Below are positions 54,052-62,140 of a DNA stretch of 64,000 nucleotides, one piece after another. The stretch covers positions 1-64,000 of the forward strand of contig CAKOSN010000004.1 of assembly GCA_934102255.1 (NCBI GenBank), read 5' to 3'. The DNA comes from an uncultured Bacilli bacterium (GTDB lineage Bacteria; Bacillota_I; Bacilli_A; RF39; UBA660). Every line of letters begins with the position of its first letter. Position 1 is the first letter of the stretch. The notes below the pieces were generated by a model, which was not told where the DNA came from, did not search any database, and saw only the letters and a list, made by a program, of their open reading frames with translations. A program made the position numbers and the translations under genes.

Positions 54052-54813
54052 ATGATTTTAACAATTACGCCCTTAGGAACTGTTTCTCCTTATTGTAAGG
54101 AAGAACATAATTGTCCAGGCTTTTTAATTAATTATAAAGACTATAGGATACTTTTAGACTGTGGTAATGGTATTACTAGGTATTTACATTTTCCTGATGA
54201 TTTAAATAATTTATCCGTTATAATAACTCACTATCATAAAGACCATTATGGCGATATTGGCACCTTACAATACGCTTCCTTTGTTTATCATAATTTAGGA
54301 AAAATAGATAAGAAAATAAACATTTACCTGCCCAAAGAAGATATAAACTATCGTAAAAAAGCCATTTGCCAAAATAGTGAAGCTTATTCCTTATATCACG
54401 ATATTAATGAGGAAACCCCAATACATTTAGCTGATTTAAAAATTACTTTTGAAAATAACCAATCTCATTCGATTCCTTCTTATATGGTTAAATTAGAAAC
54501 TAGCAAATTTAAGGTCGTTTATACCTCAGATATCGGCCTTGCCAACTGGCAAAAATTAGTTGCTTTTTGTAAAAATGCTGATATTCTTATTAGCGAAAGT
54601 TCTTTTCTAAAAAGCCATAATTCACCATCTAAAACGCATTTAACTGCCTGCGACGCGGGAATGCTTGCTAAAGAAAGTAACGCCTCAAAACTTCTATTAA
54701 CGCATTTATGGCCAGAAGAGGTAAGAGAAAACTATCTAAATGAGGCTAAAGAAATATTTTCTGATACAGAACTTGCTTTAGAAAATAAAAAATTAATATT
54801 AAAAAAAGAATAA
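54052..54813 (+). CDS. MBL-fold metallohydrolase, RNase Z-like group
   Basis: A 253-aa beta-lactamase-fold hydrolase. Metal motif THYHKDHYGDI (H-x-H-x-D-H) near residue 62, later SHSIPSYMV, YTSDIG, and THLWPEE as further ligands. The layout is that of the RNase Z/phosphodiesterase-like YhfI group. Substrate not determined. ATG after AAAAGGAAAG. Confidence 0.82.
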   Translation: MILTITPLGTVSPYCKEEHNCPGFLINYKDYRILLDCGNGITRYLHFPDDLNNLSVIITHYHKDHYGDIGTLQYASFVYHNLGKIDKKINIYLPKEDINYRKKAICQNSEAYSLYHDINEETPIHLADLKITFENNQSHSIPSYMVKLETSKFKVVYTSDIGLANWQKLVAFCKNADILISESSFLKSHNSPSKTHLTACDAGMLAKESNASKLLLTHLWPEEVRENYLNEAKEIFSDTELALENKKLILKKE

Positions 54814-54817
54814 ATAA

Positions 54818-55345
54818 TTAGAACCAACAAGTTAGGGCACTCATATTATTTATTCTTCTTTCTTCATTACGGAATATTATTTCTAGAACATCTCTTTGAC
54901 TTAATTTCTTTAAAACATCAGCTAATCTTTCTGCTTCGATAAGAGCAGTTTTGTAATCTTTATAAATAACTAGTAATTTTAACGGCTTACATTTATCACT
55001 ATTAGACACATCAATATAAGATGCATATTTATTTATTAAACCCGTTCTAACTTTACTTAACGACATTTTAAAACTAAAGTCCTTAGTCTGCCATTTATAA
55101 GTTTTAATTGGCTTAAGGGTGTACTCATTTTGACTAATTTGATAATAAAGAAATTCCTCTTTACAAAAACTATCAAAATGTTTGTCGAAAAAAATAGCAG
55201 CTCGATTATATAAGCTCCCATGATGATAGATATTATCATATTTATCAATCATATTTTTTAATTTATCCTCTAAAGTATCAAAGTGGGGAAATACACACTC
55301 ACGCTTACTGTTAGGACTTATTTTGTAATAATTTAAATTTATCAC
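54818..55345 (-). CDS. Hypothetical protein, 175 aa
   Basis: Convergent with the MBL gene with only 4 nt between stops. Soluble, basic, alpha/beta; YHHGSLYNRAAIFFDKHF and KLLVIYKDYKTALIEAERLADVL segments. No signal, no membrane helix, no known family. The ribosome site is poor. Confidence 0.55.
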   Translation of the reverse strand: MINLNYYKISPNSKRECVFPHFDTLEDKLKNMIDKYDNIYHHGSLYNRAAIFFDKHFDSFCKEEFLYYQISQNEYTLKPIKTYKWQTKDFSFKMSLSKVRTGLINKYASYIDVSNSDKCKPLKLLVIYKDYKTALIEAERLADVLKKLSQRDVLEIIFRNEERRINNMSALTCWF

Positions 55346-55404
55346 ATTTATTTGTCAGTTAAACTTCAATTAAATTGTAAATAAAATTTTATCAGAAGTC
55401 AACC

Positions 55405-55460
55405 TCAAAATAGTAAATTTGGTTTAAAAATAGTAATTTTGTCTTAAAATAATAATTTTT
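55405..55460 (+). repeat. Short imperfect tandem repeats in an AT-rich gap
   Basis: Three copies of a ~19-nt unit (CTCAAAATAGTAAATTTGG, TTTAAAAATAGTAATTTTG, CTTAAAATAATAATTTTT). They lie in the 55346-55598 gap, which otherwise holds AT-rich DNA and, at ~55566, the TATAAT before the next gene. Confidence 0.5.
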
Positions 55461-55598
55461 TACTTATTAATAACAAAATATTAGTTAAGATAATAAATTT
55501 TCTAGTAATACAATTTTTTAGCTTTTTATCTAATTATTTCCGCTTTTATTAAGTCTAGTAATATGATATAATTTTTTAAGAAGAGAGGAAAACTTGCT

Positions 55599-56048
55599 AT
55601 GAAAAAAAATTATAAGAAAAATATATTTAATTTTTTATTTTTAATATTTACTACTTTTATATTATTTGGAAATACTGTACTAGCCGAGGATGTTTCTGAT
55701 TTAGCGTTTTGTTCATCAAATGGTGTTAAACTAGCTTTAAAAATTGTTGGCTATGCTATATTTGTTGTTAAAATAGTAATACCTATAGTATTAATTGTTT
55801 ATGGTACCATCGATGTAACTAAGGCTGTTCTTGATGCTAAAGACGGTTTACAAAAAAACTTAATTCAATTTGCTAAAAGATGTATTGCGGCTATCCTAAT
55901 TTTTATGGCTCCTGGTATTATTAATGGTATTTTTAACATGGTAATTGACGGCTATGAAGAATCAACTAATAATCCTAGTGAATATAAAGATTGCTTTACT
56001 TGTCTTTTCAATCCTAATAAATGTGATGTTAAAAGATATGGTGAGTAG
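55599..56048 (+). CDS. Secreted or membrane pilin-like protein (TrbC/VirB2-like layout)
   Basis: A 149-aa protein. A signal peptide ends at VLAED (~residue 31). Two long hydrophobic helices follow (~47-75 and ~95-118) with a short charged loop DVTKAVLDAKDGLQKN, the VirB2/TrbC pilin layout. The C-terminal ~30 residues carry several Cys (CFTCLFNPNKC). No conjugation genes are beside it on the chromosome, so its role is open. Confidence 0.65.
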   Translation: MKKNYKKNIFNFLFLIFTTFILFGNTVLAEDVSDLAFCSSNGVKLALKIVGYAIFVVKIVIPIVLIVYGTIDVTKAVLDAKDGLQKNLIQFAKRCIAAILIFMAPGIINGIFNMVIDGYEESTNNPSEYKDCFTCLFNPNKCDVKRYGE

Positions 56049-56066
56049 TCTTAGTATGGAGAAAAT

Positions 56067-56843
56067 ATGTATCTAAAAGTAATGGAAATATTTTTATATT
56101 TTTTAGTAGCTAGTTTTCTTGGTTATACAATGGAAGTAATTAAATGTAGTATAGATACCAAAAAACTAGTAAATAGAGGCTTTCTATTCGGACCAATCTG
56201 CCCAATTTATGGTGTTGGTTTTGTCCTTATTACTTGGCTTCTAACTAAATATGAAAATGATTTAATTGTCCTTTTTTTAATGGGAGCTTTAATAACTAGT
56301 GCGGTTGAATATTATACTAGCTATATCTTAGAGGTAATATTTCATAATCGCTGGTGGGATTATTCTTATCGTAAAGATAATATAAATGGGCGTATTTGCT
56401 TGAAAAATTCTATCCTTTTTGGAGTAGGAACTTGTTTTATAATTAAAGTTATTAACCCTTTAATATATCAACTTAGAGCTTTCTTAAGTGATAAATTAAT
56501 TATTGTTTTAGGAAGTATTCTTTTAGTAATATTTATTTTAGATATGATTTTCTCTTGTATCATAGCATATAATCTTCGTCATCGTATTATTATTGCTGAA
56601 GAATTAAAAAGTGCTAAATTAAGAATGATACCAACGCTTTTAGAACGAAAATATAAAGAAGAAATTACTCATTTGAAGTTTGTAAAAAATAGATTATTTA
56701 ATGCTTTCCCTGATATTTGGAAAGACAGTAAAAAAGAGCAAGAACTTATTACTAAAATCAAAGCCAAAGATAAAGAAACGAAGAAAAAATACAAAAAAAA
56801 CGGTAAAATTAAGAAAAAAATGTCAAAAAAGTCAAAAAAATGA
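56067..56843 (+). CDS. Putative ABC transporter permease, CmpB family
   Basis: A 258-aa protein with four to five membrane helices. The conserved block FLGYTMEVIKCS...VNRGFLFGPICPIYG and HNRWWDYSYRKDNINGRICL marks the CmpB family (COG4905) of small Firmicute membrane proteins, annotated as permeases but unproven. The last ~45 residues are an extreme Lys-rich tail that runs into the terminator. Confidence 0.8.
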   Translation: MYLKVMEIFLYFLVASFLGYTMEVIKCSIDTKKLVNRGFLFGPICPIYGVGFVLITWLLTKYENDLIVLFLMGALITSAVEYYTSYILEVIFHNRWWDYSYRKDNINGRICLKNSILFGVGTCFIIKVINPLIYQLRAFLSDKLIIVLGSILLVIFILDMIFSCIIAYNLRHRIIIAEELKSAKLRMIPTLLERKYKEEITHLKFVKNRLFNAFPDIWKDSKKEQELITKIKAKDKETKKKYKKNGKIKKKMSKKSKK

Positions 56844-56852
56844 CTTTTTTTT
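56825..56852 (+). terminator. Terminator within the end of the CmpB-family gene
   Basis: AAAAAAGTCA / TGACTTTTTTTT with an A-rich loop; it overlaps the last codons and the stop. Confidence 0.65.
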
Positions 56853-56913
56853 AAAACTTTTGAAGGAAATTCGCGATGTGTTACCAATATATATAATTAG
56901 GAGGTGTAATTAT

Positions 56914-58926
56914 ATGCACAAATTGGTAACTATCCAAAGTGATGTTAATGATTGTGGTCCAGCCGTCATTTATAGCTTAGTAAAATACTATCATGGTTAC
57001 GTTTCTGTGGAAAAAATTAGATTAGATACAAATTTAAGTAGGGAAGGAGTAACAGCATACGATATCGTCTTGACTTTAGAACGTTACGGCTTCGAAGCTA
57101 AAGGTCTAAAATTAACGCTAGATGATATCAAAAACGTATCTAGACCAATGATTCTCCATTTTGATTATAAAAAATATAACCATTATGTTTTACTAGTGAA
57201 AGTAAAGAAAGACACTTGTACTATTATGGACCCTAGTAAAGGCTTAGTTAAAATGTCTTTAAATGACTTAAGAAAAGTTTGGACCGGAATTGCTATTAGT
57301 GCTATTCCTAGTAATGCTATTATAAAACTAGATAAGAAAACATCTTTATTTTGCTTGTTAAAAAAATTAATCATTCAAAATAAAAGAGTAGTATTACTTA
57401 TTAGCATCTTAGGAATTATATTAAATATTTTGGAATTAATATCTAACTATTACTTACAATCTTTAATTAATTTCTCAAGCTATACTAAAATAGTAAAAAT
57501 CTTTTTATTCTTAATAATAGCTAAAACTATAATTGAATATTCTTTCGTTAATTTAAGTCAAGTTTTAAGTAGAAAAATCGACTATACTTTGTTAGATAGC
57601 TACCTTACGCATTTCTTACACCTCCCACTTCCCAATTTAGAGGGAGCAACATCAGGAAGAACTTTAAAACATATTGAAGATTTACAAATTATTAAAGAAG
57701 CTATTTTAGAACTTTTATTAAAAGTTGGTCTTACTTTATTACAATTTAGTGGTGGTTTACTTCTTATAATTGTTTTATCTCTTAAATTAAGTATTTTATT
57801 TTTAATACTTGTCTTAGGTTATATTCTTTTAAAATTAATCGAAAACAAGAAAATTAATAAATATACTAACTATCTTCTAAATAAAACAACTGAATATCAA
57901 GAAACTTTAGTAGATACAGTTAAGAGTTATAAAACCATTAAAGACTTAAATAGTGAAGACTTATTTAAAAACTATACAATGCAAAAGAATCTCGATTATT
58001 TAGATTATGGAAAATATTATGCTACTATTTTAAATAAATGGCATAGTTTTGAAAACTTAAATCTAGAACTAGGTAATTTTCTACTTATTAGTGTTGGTTT
58101 TCTTTTAAGTAAGAATGGTAATCTAAACTTAGTTAATCTATTTACTTTTATTACTCTAACTAATTATTTATTCTTTAGTCTTAAAAGTACAATGGATATT
58201 ATGCCTAAGTATTACTATTTAAAACAAAGTTACTTACGAATAAGTGAATTTTTAGACGTTTCTTTAGAGAAAGATAAAGGTCTTATTTTTACCAATGGTG
58301 ATATTACTTTTAGTCATGTAAGTTTTACCTATAATAACGGTAATACAGTTATTAAAAATCTAAATCAAGTTATAAAAAAAGGACAAAAAGTTATATTATC
58401 TGGAAAAAGTGGTGCTGGTAAATCAACTCTATGTAAATTATTATATCGCTATTATGAACCTAGTAGAGGAAGTATTATGATTAATAATATTGACATTAAA
58501 AATATTAAATTATCTAGCCTAAGAGATAATATTGGCTATATTAGTCAAGATGCTGTTTTGTTTAACAATACAATATTAGAAAATATTGTTGGTAAATCTA
58601 AATTAGATATTAATAAATTAAACCAAGTTATTAGTGTCTGTAAATTAGAAAAACTGATAAATAAATTACCTAATCATTTAGAAACTAATTTAAAAGAACA
58701 GAGTAATAATATATCGGGTGGTGAATCAGAACGAATAATTCTTGCTCGTAGTCTTTATAACTTAAAGCCAATTATGATTTTAGATGAAGCCTTAAGTCAG
58801 GTAGATATTACCACAGAAAAAGAAATAATAGAAAATATAAAAAATAATTATCCGGCTTGTACTTTAATTTATATAACCCATAAAGATGTTAAAGAAATCT
58901 TCACATCGGAAATAAGTTTATCTTGA
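56914..58926 (+). CDS. Peptidase-containing ABC exporter (C39 peptidase, Gly-Gly leader processing)
   Basis: A 670-aa single-chain exporter that removes double-glycine leaders and exports the mature peptide. ATG 56914 follows TAGGAGG; longer in-frame extensions lie in the CmpB gene. The C39 domain (~1-130) has Gln8, Cys14 (QSDVNDCGPA), His90 (NHYVLL) and Asp106 (DPSKG). Six membrane helices at ~160-420. The ATPase has Walker A SGKSGAGKST, signature ISGGESERI and Walker B IMILDEAL. The two precursor genes follow directly, which fixes its likely substrates. Confidence 0.93.
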   Translation: MHKLVTIQSDVNDCGPAVIYSLVKYYHGYVSVEKIRLDTNLSREGVTAYDIVLTLERYGFEAKGLKLTLDDIKNVSRPMILHFDYKKYNHYVLLVKVKKDTCTIMDPSKGLVKMSLNDLRKVWTGIAISAIPSNAIIKLDKKTSLFCLLKKLIIQNKRVVLLISILGIILNILELISNYYLQSLINFSSYTKIVKIFLFLIIAKTIIEYSFVNLSQVLSRKIDYTLLDSYLTHFLHLPLPNLEGATSGRTLKHIEDLQIIKEAILELLLKVGLTLLQFSGGLLLIIVLSLKLSILFLILVLGYILLKLIENKKINKYTNYLLNKTTEYQETLVDTVKSYKTIKDLNSEDLFKNYTMQKNLDYLDYGKYYATILNKWHSFENLNLELGNFLLISVGFLLSKNGNLNLVNLFTFITLTNYLFFSLKSTMDIMPKYYYLKQSYLRISEFLDVSLEKDKGLIFTNGDITFSHVSFTYNNGNTVIKNLNQVIKKGQKVILSGKSGAGKSTLCKLLYRYYEPSRGSIMINNIDIKNIKLSSLRDNIGYISQDAVLFNNTILENIVGKSKLDINKLNQVISVCKLEKLINKLPNHLETNLKEQSNNISGGESERIILARSLYNLKPIMILDEALSQVDITTEKEIIENIKNNYPACTLIYITHKDVKEIFTSEISLS

Positions 58927-58949
58927 TAAAGAAAGGAAAAAAATTAAAT

Positions 58950-59087
58950 ATGATATTAAAAAATGAAGAATTAAAAAATGTTTATGGAGGCGGTATGTCA
59001 TTCGGCTTTATTGCTGGTTTAGTTGGACTAGGGGCTTTTCTAATCGGCGTCTTAGATGGTATTATGCGCCCCTTATCTTGTCATTAA
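58950..59087 (+). CDS. Bacteriocin-like precursor 1 with double-glycine leader, 45 aa
   Basis: ATG 58950, 23 nt after the exporter, with GAAAGGAAA upstream. Leader MILKNEELKNVYGG fits the class II / C39 rule (hydrophobic at -12 and -7, Glu-Leu, then Gly-Gly). The mature part would be 31 aa, hydrophobic and Gly-rich with several GxxxG-like spacings (GLVGLGAFLIGVLDG) and a C-terminal PLSCH. Too short for normal gene callers. Whether it kills, signals or is modified is not readable. Confidence 0.75.
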   Translation: MILKNEELKNVYGGGMSFGFIAGLVGLGAFLIGVLDGIMRPLSCH

Positions 59088-59111
59088 AATATTGTTAGAA
59101 AGGAATTAAAT

Positions 59112-59279
59112 ATGATATTAAATGTTACAGAATTAAAAGAAATAAAAGGAGGAGCCAGCAGTATTCTAAGTGCTACTTTCTTTAATGCCTTAGCAAGGAG
59201 TCTAAGTACTCTTACTGATATTGGTAGAAGTCTTGGTACTTCTATTAGAATGCTTTTTTCAAGGAGAGTTTGTAAATGA
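59112..59279 (+). CDS. Bacteriocin-like precursor 2 with double-glycine leader, 55 aa
   Basis: ATG 59112 with GAAAGGAA upstream, 24 nt after precursor 1. Leader MILNVTELKEIKGG closely matches that of precursor 1 (MIL..ELK...GG). The mature part (41 aa, from ASSILS) is cationic and amphipathic and ends SRRVCK. Together with precursor 1 it could form a two-peptide (class IIb) pair, each with one Cys near the end. Confidence 0.75.
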   Translation: MILNVTELKEIKGGASSILSATFFNALARSLSTLTDIGRSLGTSIRMLFSRRVCK

Positions 59280-59326
59280 TAAAATGGTTAATTAATTTTT
59301 TAAGAAAAATTTATTATATTATTTAA
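59276..59326 (+). CDS. Tiny cationic ORF, 16 aa
   Basis: ATG overlaps the stop of precursor 2 (ATGA) and has AAGGAGAG 7 nt upstream. The product MIKWLINFLRKIYYII is an amphipathic cationic helix with no leader. The good ribosome site inside precursor 2 argues for real translation. Confidence 0.45.
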   Translation: MIKWLINFLRKIYYII

Positions 59327-59358
59327 ATTTATTTTAATAATATTAGAAGGGATTAACT

Positions 59359-59424
59359 ATGAGTAGAAATTTTTATACTTTTATAAGATGCTTATGCTAT
59401 GTTATTAATTATTTAAGATGGTAA
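59359..59424 (+). CDS. Tiny cationic ORF, 21 aa
   Basis: ATG with AGAAGGGA 6 nt upstream. Product has N-terminal MSRNFYTFIRC and ends CYVINYLRW: aromatic, cationic, two Cys, no leader. Resembles the 16-aa peptide in size and composition. Confidence 0.4.
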   Translation: MSRNFYTFIRCLCYVINYLRW

Positions 59425-59508
59425 TTAATAAAATTTAGATTTAGAAAAAGATAAATAAGTGAAAAATAACTATCTTTATGCTATACTTTAAAATAGAGGT
59501 GGTTAAAT

Positions 59509-61122
59509 GTGAATAAAATAAATAATAAAGGTTTTATTGCAACAACACTTATTTATTCTTTTTTACTTTTGTTTGCAACTTTGGTAACGGTTATTATTAC
59601 TAATTATAATTATTATCGTAATACTCTTAATAAATATAATAAAAATATTAACGATGCTTTAAATAACATAGTAAATAATAAATATGTTACTTTATATAAT
59701 GAAATTGATAATAGTGATTTTGAAACTAAAAATGTTTCATGGCATACTGGTTCAAGTACAACTAATTTTAATAACAATGGCAATCTTGGTTATGATTGTA
59801 ATCAAAGCGATTGTACTAACAAAAACGGCTCTTATCAAACGGATTATACCAATGCTGGGGGTAATAACTCTTTTAGATTTGCTCCCAAAACTAATAGTAT
59901 CGTTAATTCTAATGTGTTTAGTTGTATTGCCAATAATTATTATTATGTAAGTTATGATGTTTTTACTAGTGGCGCCTTAAGTGGGGGCAATATTGGCATA
60001 TATAATAATTCTGGCCGTTTTGAAGTATCTGAATCTTTAAATTATGGTTTTCAAAATTGGAGTCGTCGTGGTTTTATTGGTAAAGTCTCTTCCGGTGGTA
60101 ATTGTGTTTTTAGAATTGACTATCAAAATAGCGGTGGCGGGGCTGATATTAGAATGAATATTGATAACGTTGCCGTTATAAATATTACTGAACTATTAAG
60201 TAAGGCCGGAATTAGTATTCCTGATTCCGGGGGTAATGAATTAAAAACTAAGTATAGTCTGGCTCTTACTGAGGCTCAATCTGATGCTAAAATTACCCAT
60301 TTTAATGTTTCAACAGTATATGATATTGATGCTCTAAAAAATGCTAATAATACAACTTATAACTTTGTTTATATGGGCGGTACTCAGGAATTTACGGCTC
60401 CAAGTGATGGTACTTATCTTTTAGAAGTCTGGGGCGCCCAAGGCGGAAATCAATATGAGGGTCGCGGGGGCTACGGCGGTTATTCTTATGGTGAATATAA
60501 ACTTAATAAAGGTCAAAAACTTTATGTAAAAGTTGGTTATGGTGCCCCAGATTGGTCTTTAGATGGTGGCGGTGCCACTTCGATTCAAAATTACCTTATT
60601 GGCGATGGTCAATTAAGAAATTATAAAAATAATATAGGTAACGTTATCATTGTTGCTGGCGGTGGTGGCGCTGGTGAAAGAGAAAACGGTGGTAATGGTG
60701 GCGGTTACCTAGGAGGTACTGGGTATCAAAAATCGACCGGCTATGAATATTATGCTGAAGGTGGTACTCAATATAGTGGAGGCCGTGGTAGAACCGCCGC
60801 CGGTCATAATAACGGTGGCAATTTAAATGGTGATTTTGGTATCGGGGGTAGTGGTTATAGCCCAACCGATTCTGGTCCTAATGGCGGTGAAGGCTACTAT
60901 GGTGGCGGTGGGGTTACCTATGCCGGCTCCGGCGGCGGCGGCTCTGGTTATATTGGCAACGGTAACCTTACTAATAAAGGTATGTATTGTTATCTTTGTA
61001 GTGAAAGTAATGATGTAAATAACAAAACTACGACAACTTCTTGTTATGAAGAAAACCCAACCAAAAATTGTGCCAAAAAAGGAAGTGGTTACGCTAGAAT
61101 TACTCTTATCGGCGCCCGATAA
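59509..61122 (+). CDS. Pseudopilin-like protein with glycine-rich C-terminal domain
   Basis: A 537-aa protein; GTG start behind GAGGTGG, with an extended -10 TATACT upstream. The N-terminus NNKGFIATTLIYSFLLLFATL is a type IV prepilin (class III) signal: cleavage after Gly, Phe at +1, then a hydrophobic helix. Residues ~60-230 form a carbohydrate-binding-like beta domain; ~275-end is a Gly-rich domain (GTQEFTAPSDGTYLLEVWGAQGG start) like those in adhesins. The 3' half is clearly richer in G/C because of Gly codons. Likely displayed at the surface; no pilus assembly genes are in the window. Confidence 0.75.
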   Translation: MNKINNKGFIATTLIYSFLLLFATLVTVIITNYNYYRNTLNKYNKNINDALNNIVNNKYVTLYNEIDNSDFETKNVSWHTGSSTTNFNNNGNLGYDCNQSDCTNKNGSYQTDYTNAGGNNSFRFAPKTNSIVNSNVFSCIANNYYYVSYDVFTSGALSGGNIGIYNNSGRFEVSESLNYGFQNWSRRGFIGKVSSGGNCVFRIDYQNSGGGADIRMNIDNVAVINITELLSKAGISIPDSGGNELKTKYSLALTEAQSDAKITHFNVSTVYDIDALKNANNTTYNFVYMGGTQEFTAPSDGTYLLEVWGAQGGNQYEGRGGYGGYSYGEYKLNKGQKLYVKVGYGAPDWSLDGGGATSIQNYLIGDGQLRNYKNNIGNVIIVAGGGGAGERENGGNGGGYLGGTGYQKSTGYEYYAEGGTQYSGGRGRTAAGHNNGGNLNGDFGIGGSGYSPTDSGPNGGEGYYGGGGVTYAGSGGGGSGYIGNGNLTNKGMYCYLCSESNDVNNKTTTTSCYEENPTKNCAKKGSGYARITLIGAR

Positions 61123-61154
61123 AACAATTTCGGCAAAAACCAAGAGAAAAACAG

Positions 61155-61184
61155 TTGAAACCCAGCAAATATATGTGGTATAAT
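61155..61184 (+). promoter_or_regulatory. Promoter of rpsU
   Basis: TTGAAA (61155-61160), 18 bp, TATAAT (61179-61184), 29 nt before the start codon. Confidence 0.6.
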
Positions 61185-61213
61185 TGGCTTGTTGATTGAA
61201 GGGAGGGATAAAG

Positions 61214-61399
61214 ATGACAAAAGTAGTGGTAAAAGATGGCAATGTTGATGGCGCATTAAAAAAATGGAAAGTTAAAGTTGCTAAAAGTGGTGTCCCTTCA
61301 GAATTGAAAAAGAGAAAACATTATGAAAAACCAGGCGTAAAAAGAAGAGAAGCAAAAAAAGAAATGATTCGTAATGCGAGAAAACATCATAGAGATTAG
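61214..61399 (+). CDS. rpsU: 30S ribosomal protein bS21
   Basis: A 61-aa basic protein with the bS21 pattern (VVVKDGNVDGALKKWK...RKHYEKPGVKRREAKKE). ATG 61214 follows GGGAGGG; an in-frame upstream codon lies in that site. Followed by the YqeY-like gene, the usual Bacilli order. Confidence 0.96.
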   Translation: MTKVVVKDGNVDGALKKWKVKVAKSGVPSELKKRKHYEKPGVKRREAKKEMIRNARKHHRD

Positions 61400-61409
61400 G
61401 AGTATTGAT

Positions 61410-61853
61410 ATGTTAGAAAAACAAATCGTAACTGATACTCTTACGGCAATGAAAAATTCTGATAAGTTTAAAGTATCCGTTCTAAGAATGCTTAAAAGTG
61501 CTTTACAAAGCGAAAAAATTAATAGCAAGTCAGCTGATTTAACAGATGAACAAGTTATTATGGTCTTAAAAAAGCAAATAAAAGAAAGAACAGCCAGCAT
61601 AGAAGAATATACTAAATATAATCGTCTAGATTTGGTAAGTGATTTAGAAAAAGAAATTGCAATCTTAGAAATATATCTTCCTAAACAATTATCACATGAA
61701 GAATTAGAAACTAAAGTTCAAGAAATCTTGAAAAATTATCCAAACGCAACAATTAAAGATATGGGTAAAATTATGAAAGAGGCAAGTAGTACTTTGGGTT
61801 CGGTTGCTGATATGAGTGAAGTTAGTAAACTAATCAAAGCAAGTTTAAACTGA
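61410..61853 (+). CDS. GatB/YqeY-domain protein
   Basis: A 147-aa helical protein with the YqeY pattern (LRMLKSALQ, LEIYLPKQLSHEEL, DMGKIMKEA). Found after rpsU in most Bacilli; may help tRNA-linked metabolism, unproven. ATG 61410 follows TAGGAG. Confidence 0.93.
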   Translation: MLEKQIVTDTLTAMKNSDKFKVSVLRMLKSALQSEKINSKSADLTDEQVIMVLKKQIKERTASIEEYTKYNRLDLVSDLEKEIAILEIYLPKQLSHEELETKVQEILKNYPNATIKDMGKIMKEASSTLGSVADMSEVSKLIKASLN

Positions 61854-61877
61854 GAAGTCTTATTAGACTTCTTTTTT
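61854..61877 (+). terminator. Terminator after the YqeY-like gene
   Basis: GAAGTC / GACTTC stem, 6-nt loop, then TTTTTT, directly after the stop. Confidence 0.75.
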
Positions 61878-61900
61878 CATAGGATTATTTAGGTGATACT

Positions 61901-62140
61901 ATGCATATCTGGACTAATCTCCAAAAGTTTTTATATGATAAAGATTATTTTTTAGCCTATTTTAACAGCACTTTGTATGTTTATAATTTTACTAAAATCT
62001 ATTATATAAGTAGTAAAAAAATAATTTTAGATATAAATAATCGCAAAATAACGATATCCGGTAATGATCTTATTTTAAAAAAGTCATGTGGTAATGAATT
62101 AATTATTTATGGGACTATTAAAGGAGTTACCTATGAATAA
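61901..62140 (+). CDS. yqfC: YqfC-like (YabP/YqfC family) protein
   Basis: A 79-aa protein ending in the family pattern (ITISGNDLILKKSCGNELIIYGTI then KGVTYE). In spore formers YqfC works with YqfD in the mother cell. It overlaps yqfD by 8 nt, the conserved pairing, which supports the call despite low similarity. Confidence 0.75.
   Translation: MHIWTNLQKFLYDKDYFLAYFNSTLYVYNFTKIYYISSKKIILDINNRKITISGNDLILKKSCGNELIIYGTIKGVTYE

Noticed and set aside
55405..55460. CRISPR-like repeat array
   Set aside because: Units are short, adjacent, AT-only and imperfect, with no spacers and no cas genes.
60647..61242. Several open frames in both strands over the glycine-rich gene
   Set aside because: They arise from repeated GGT/GGC codons; no starts with ribosome sites.
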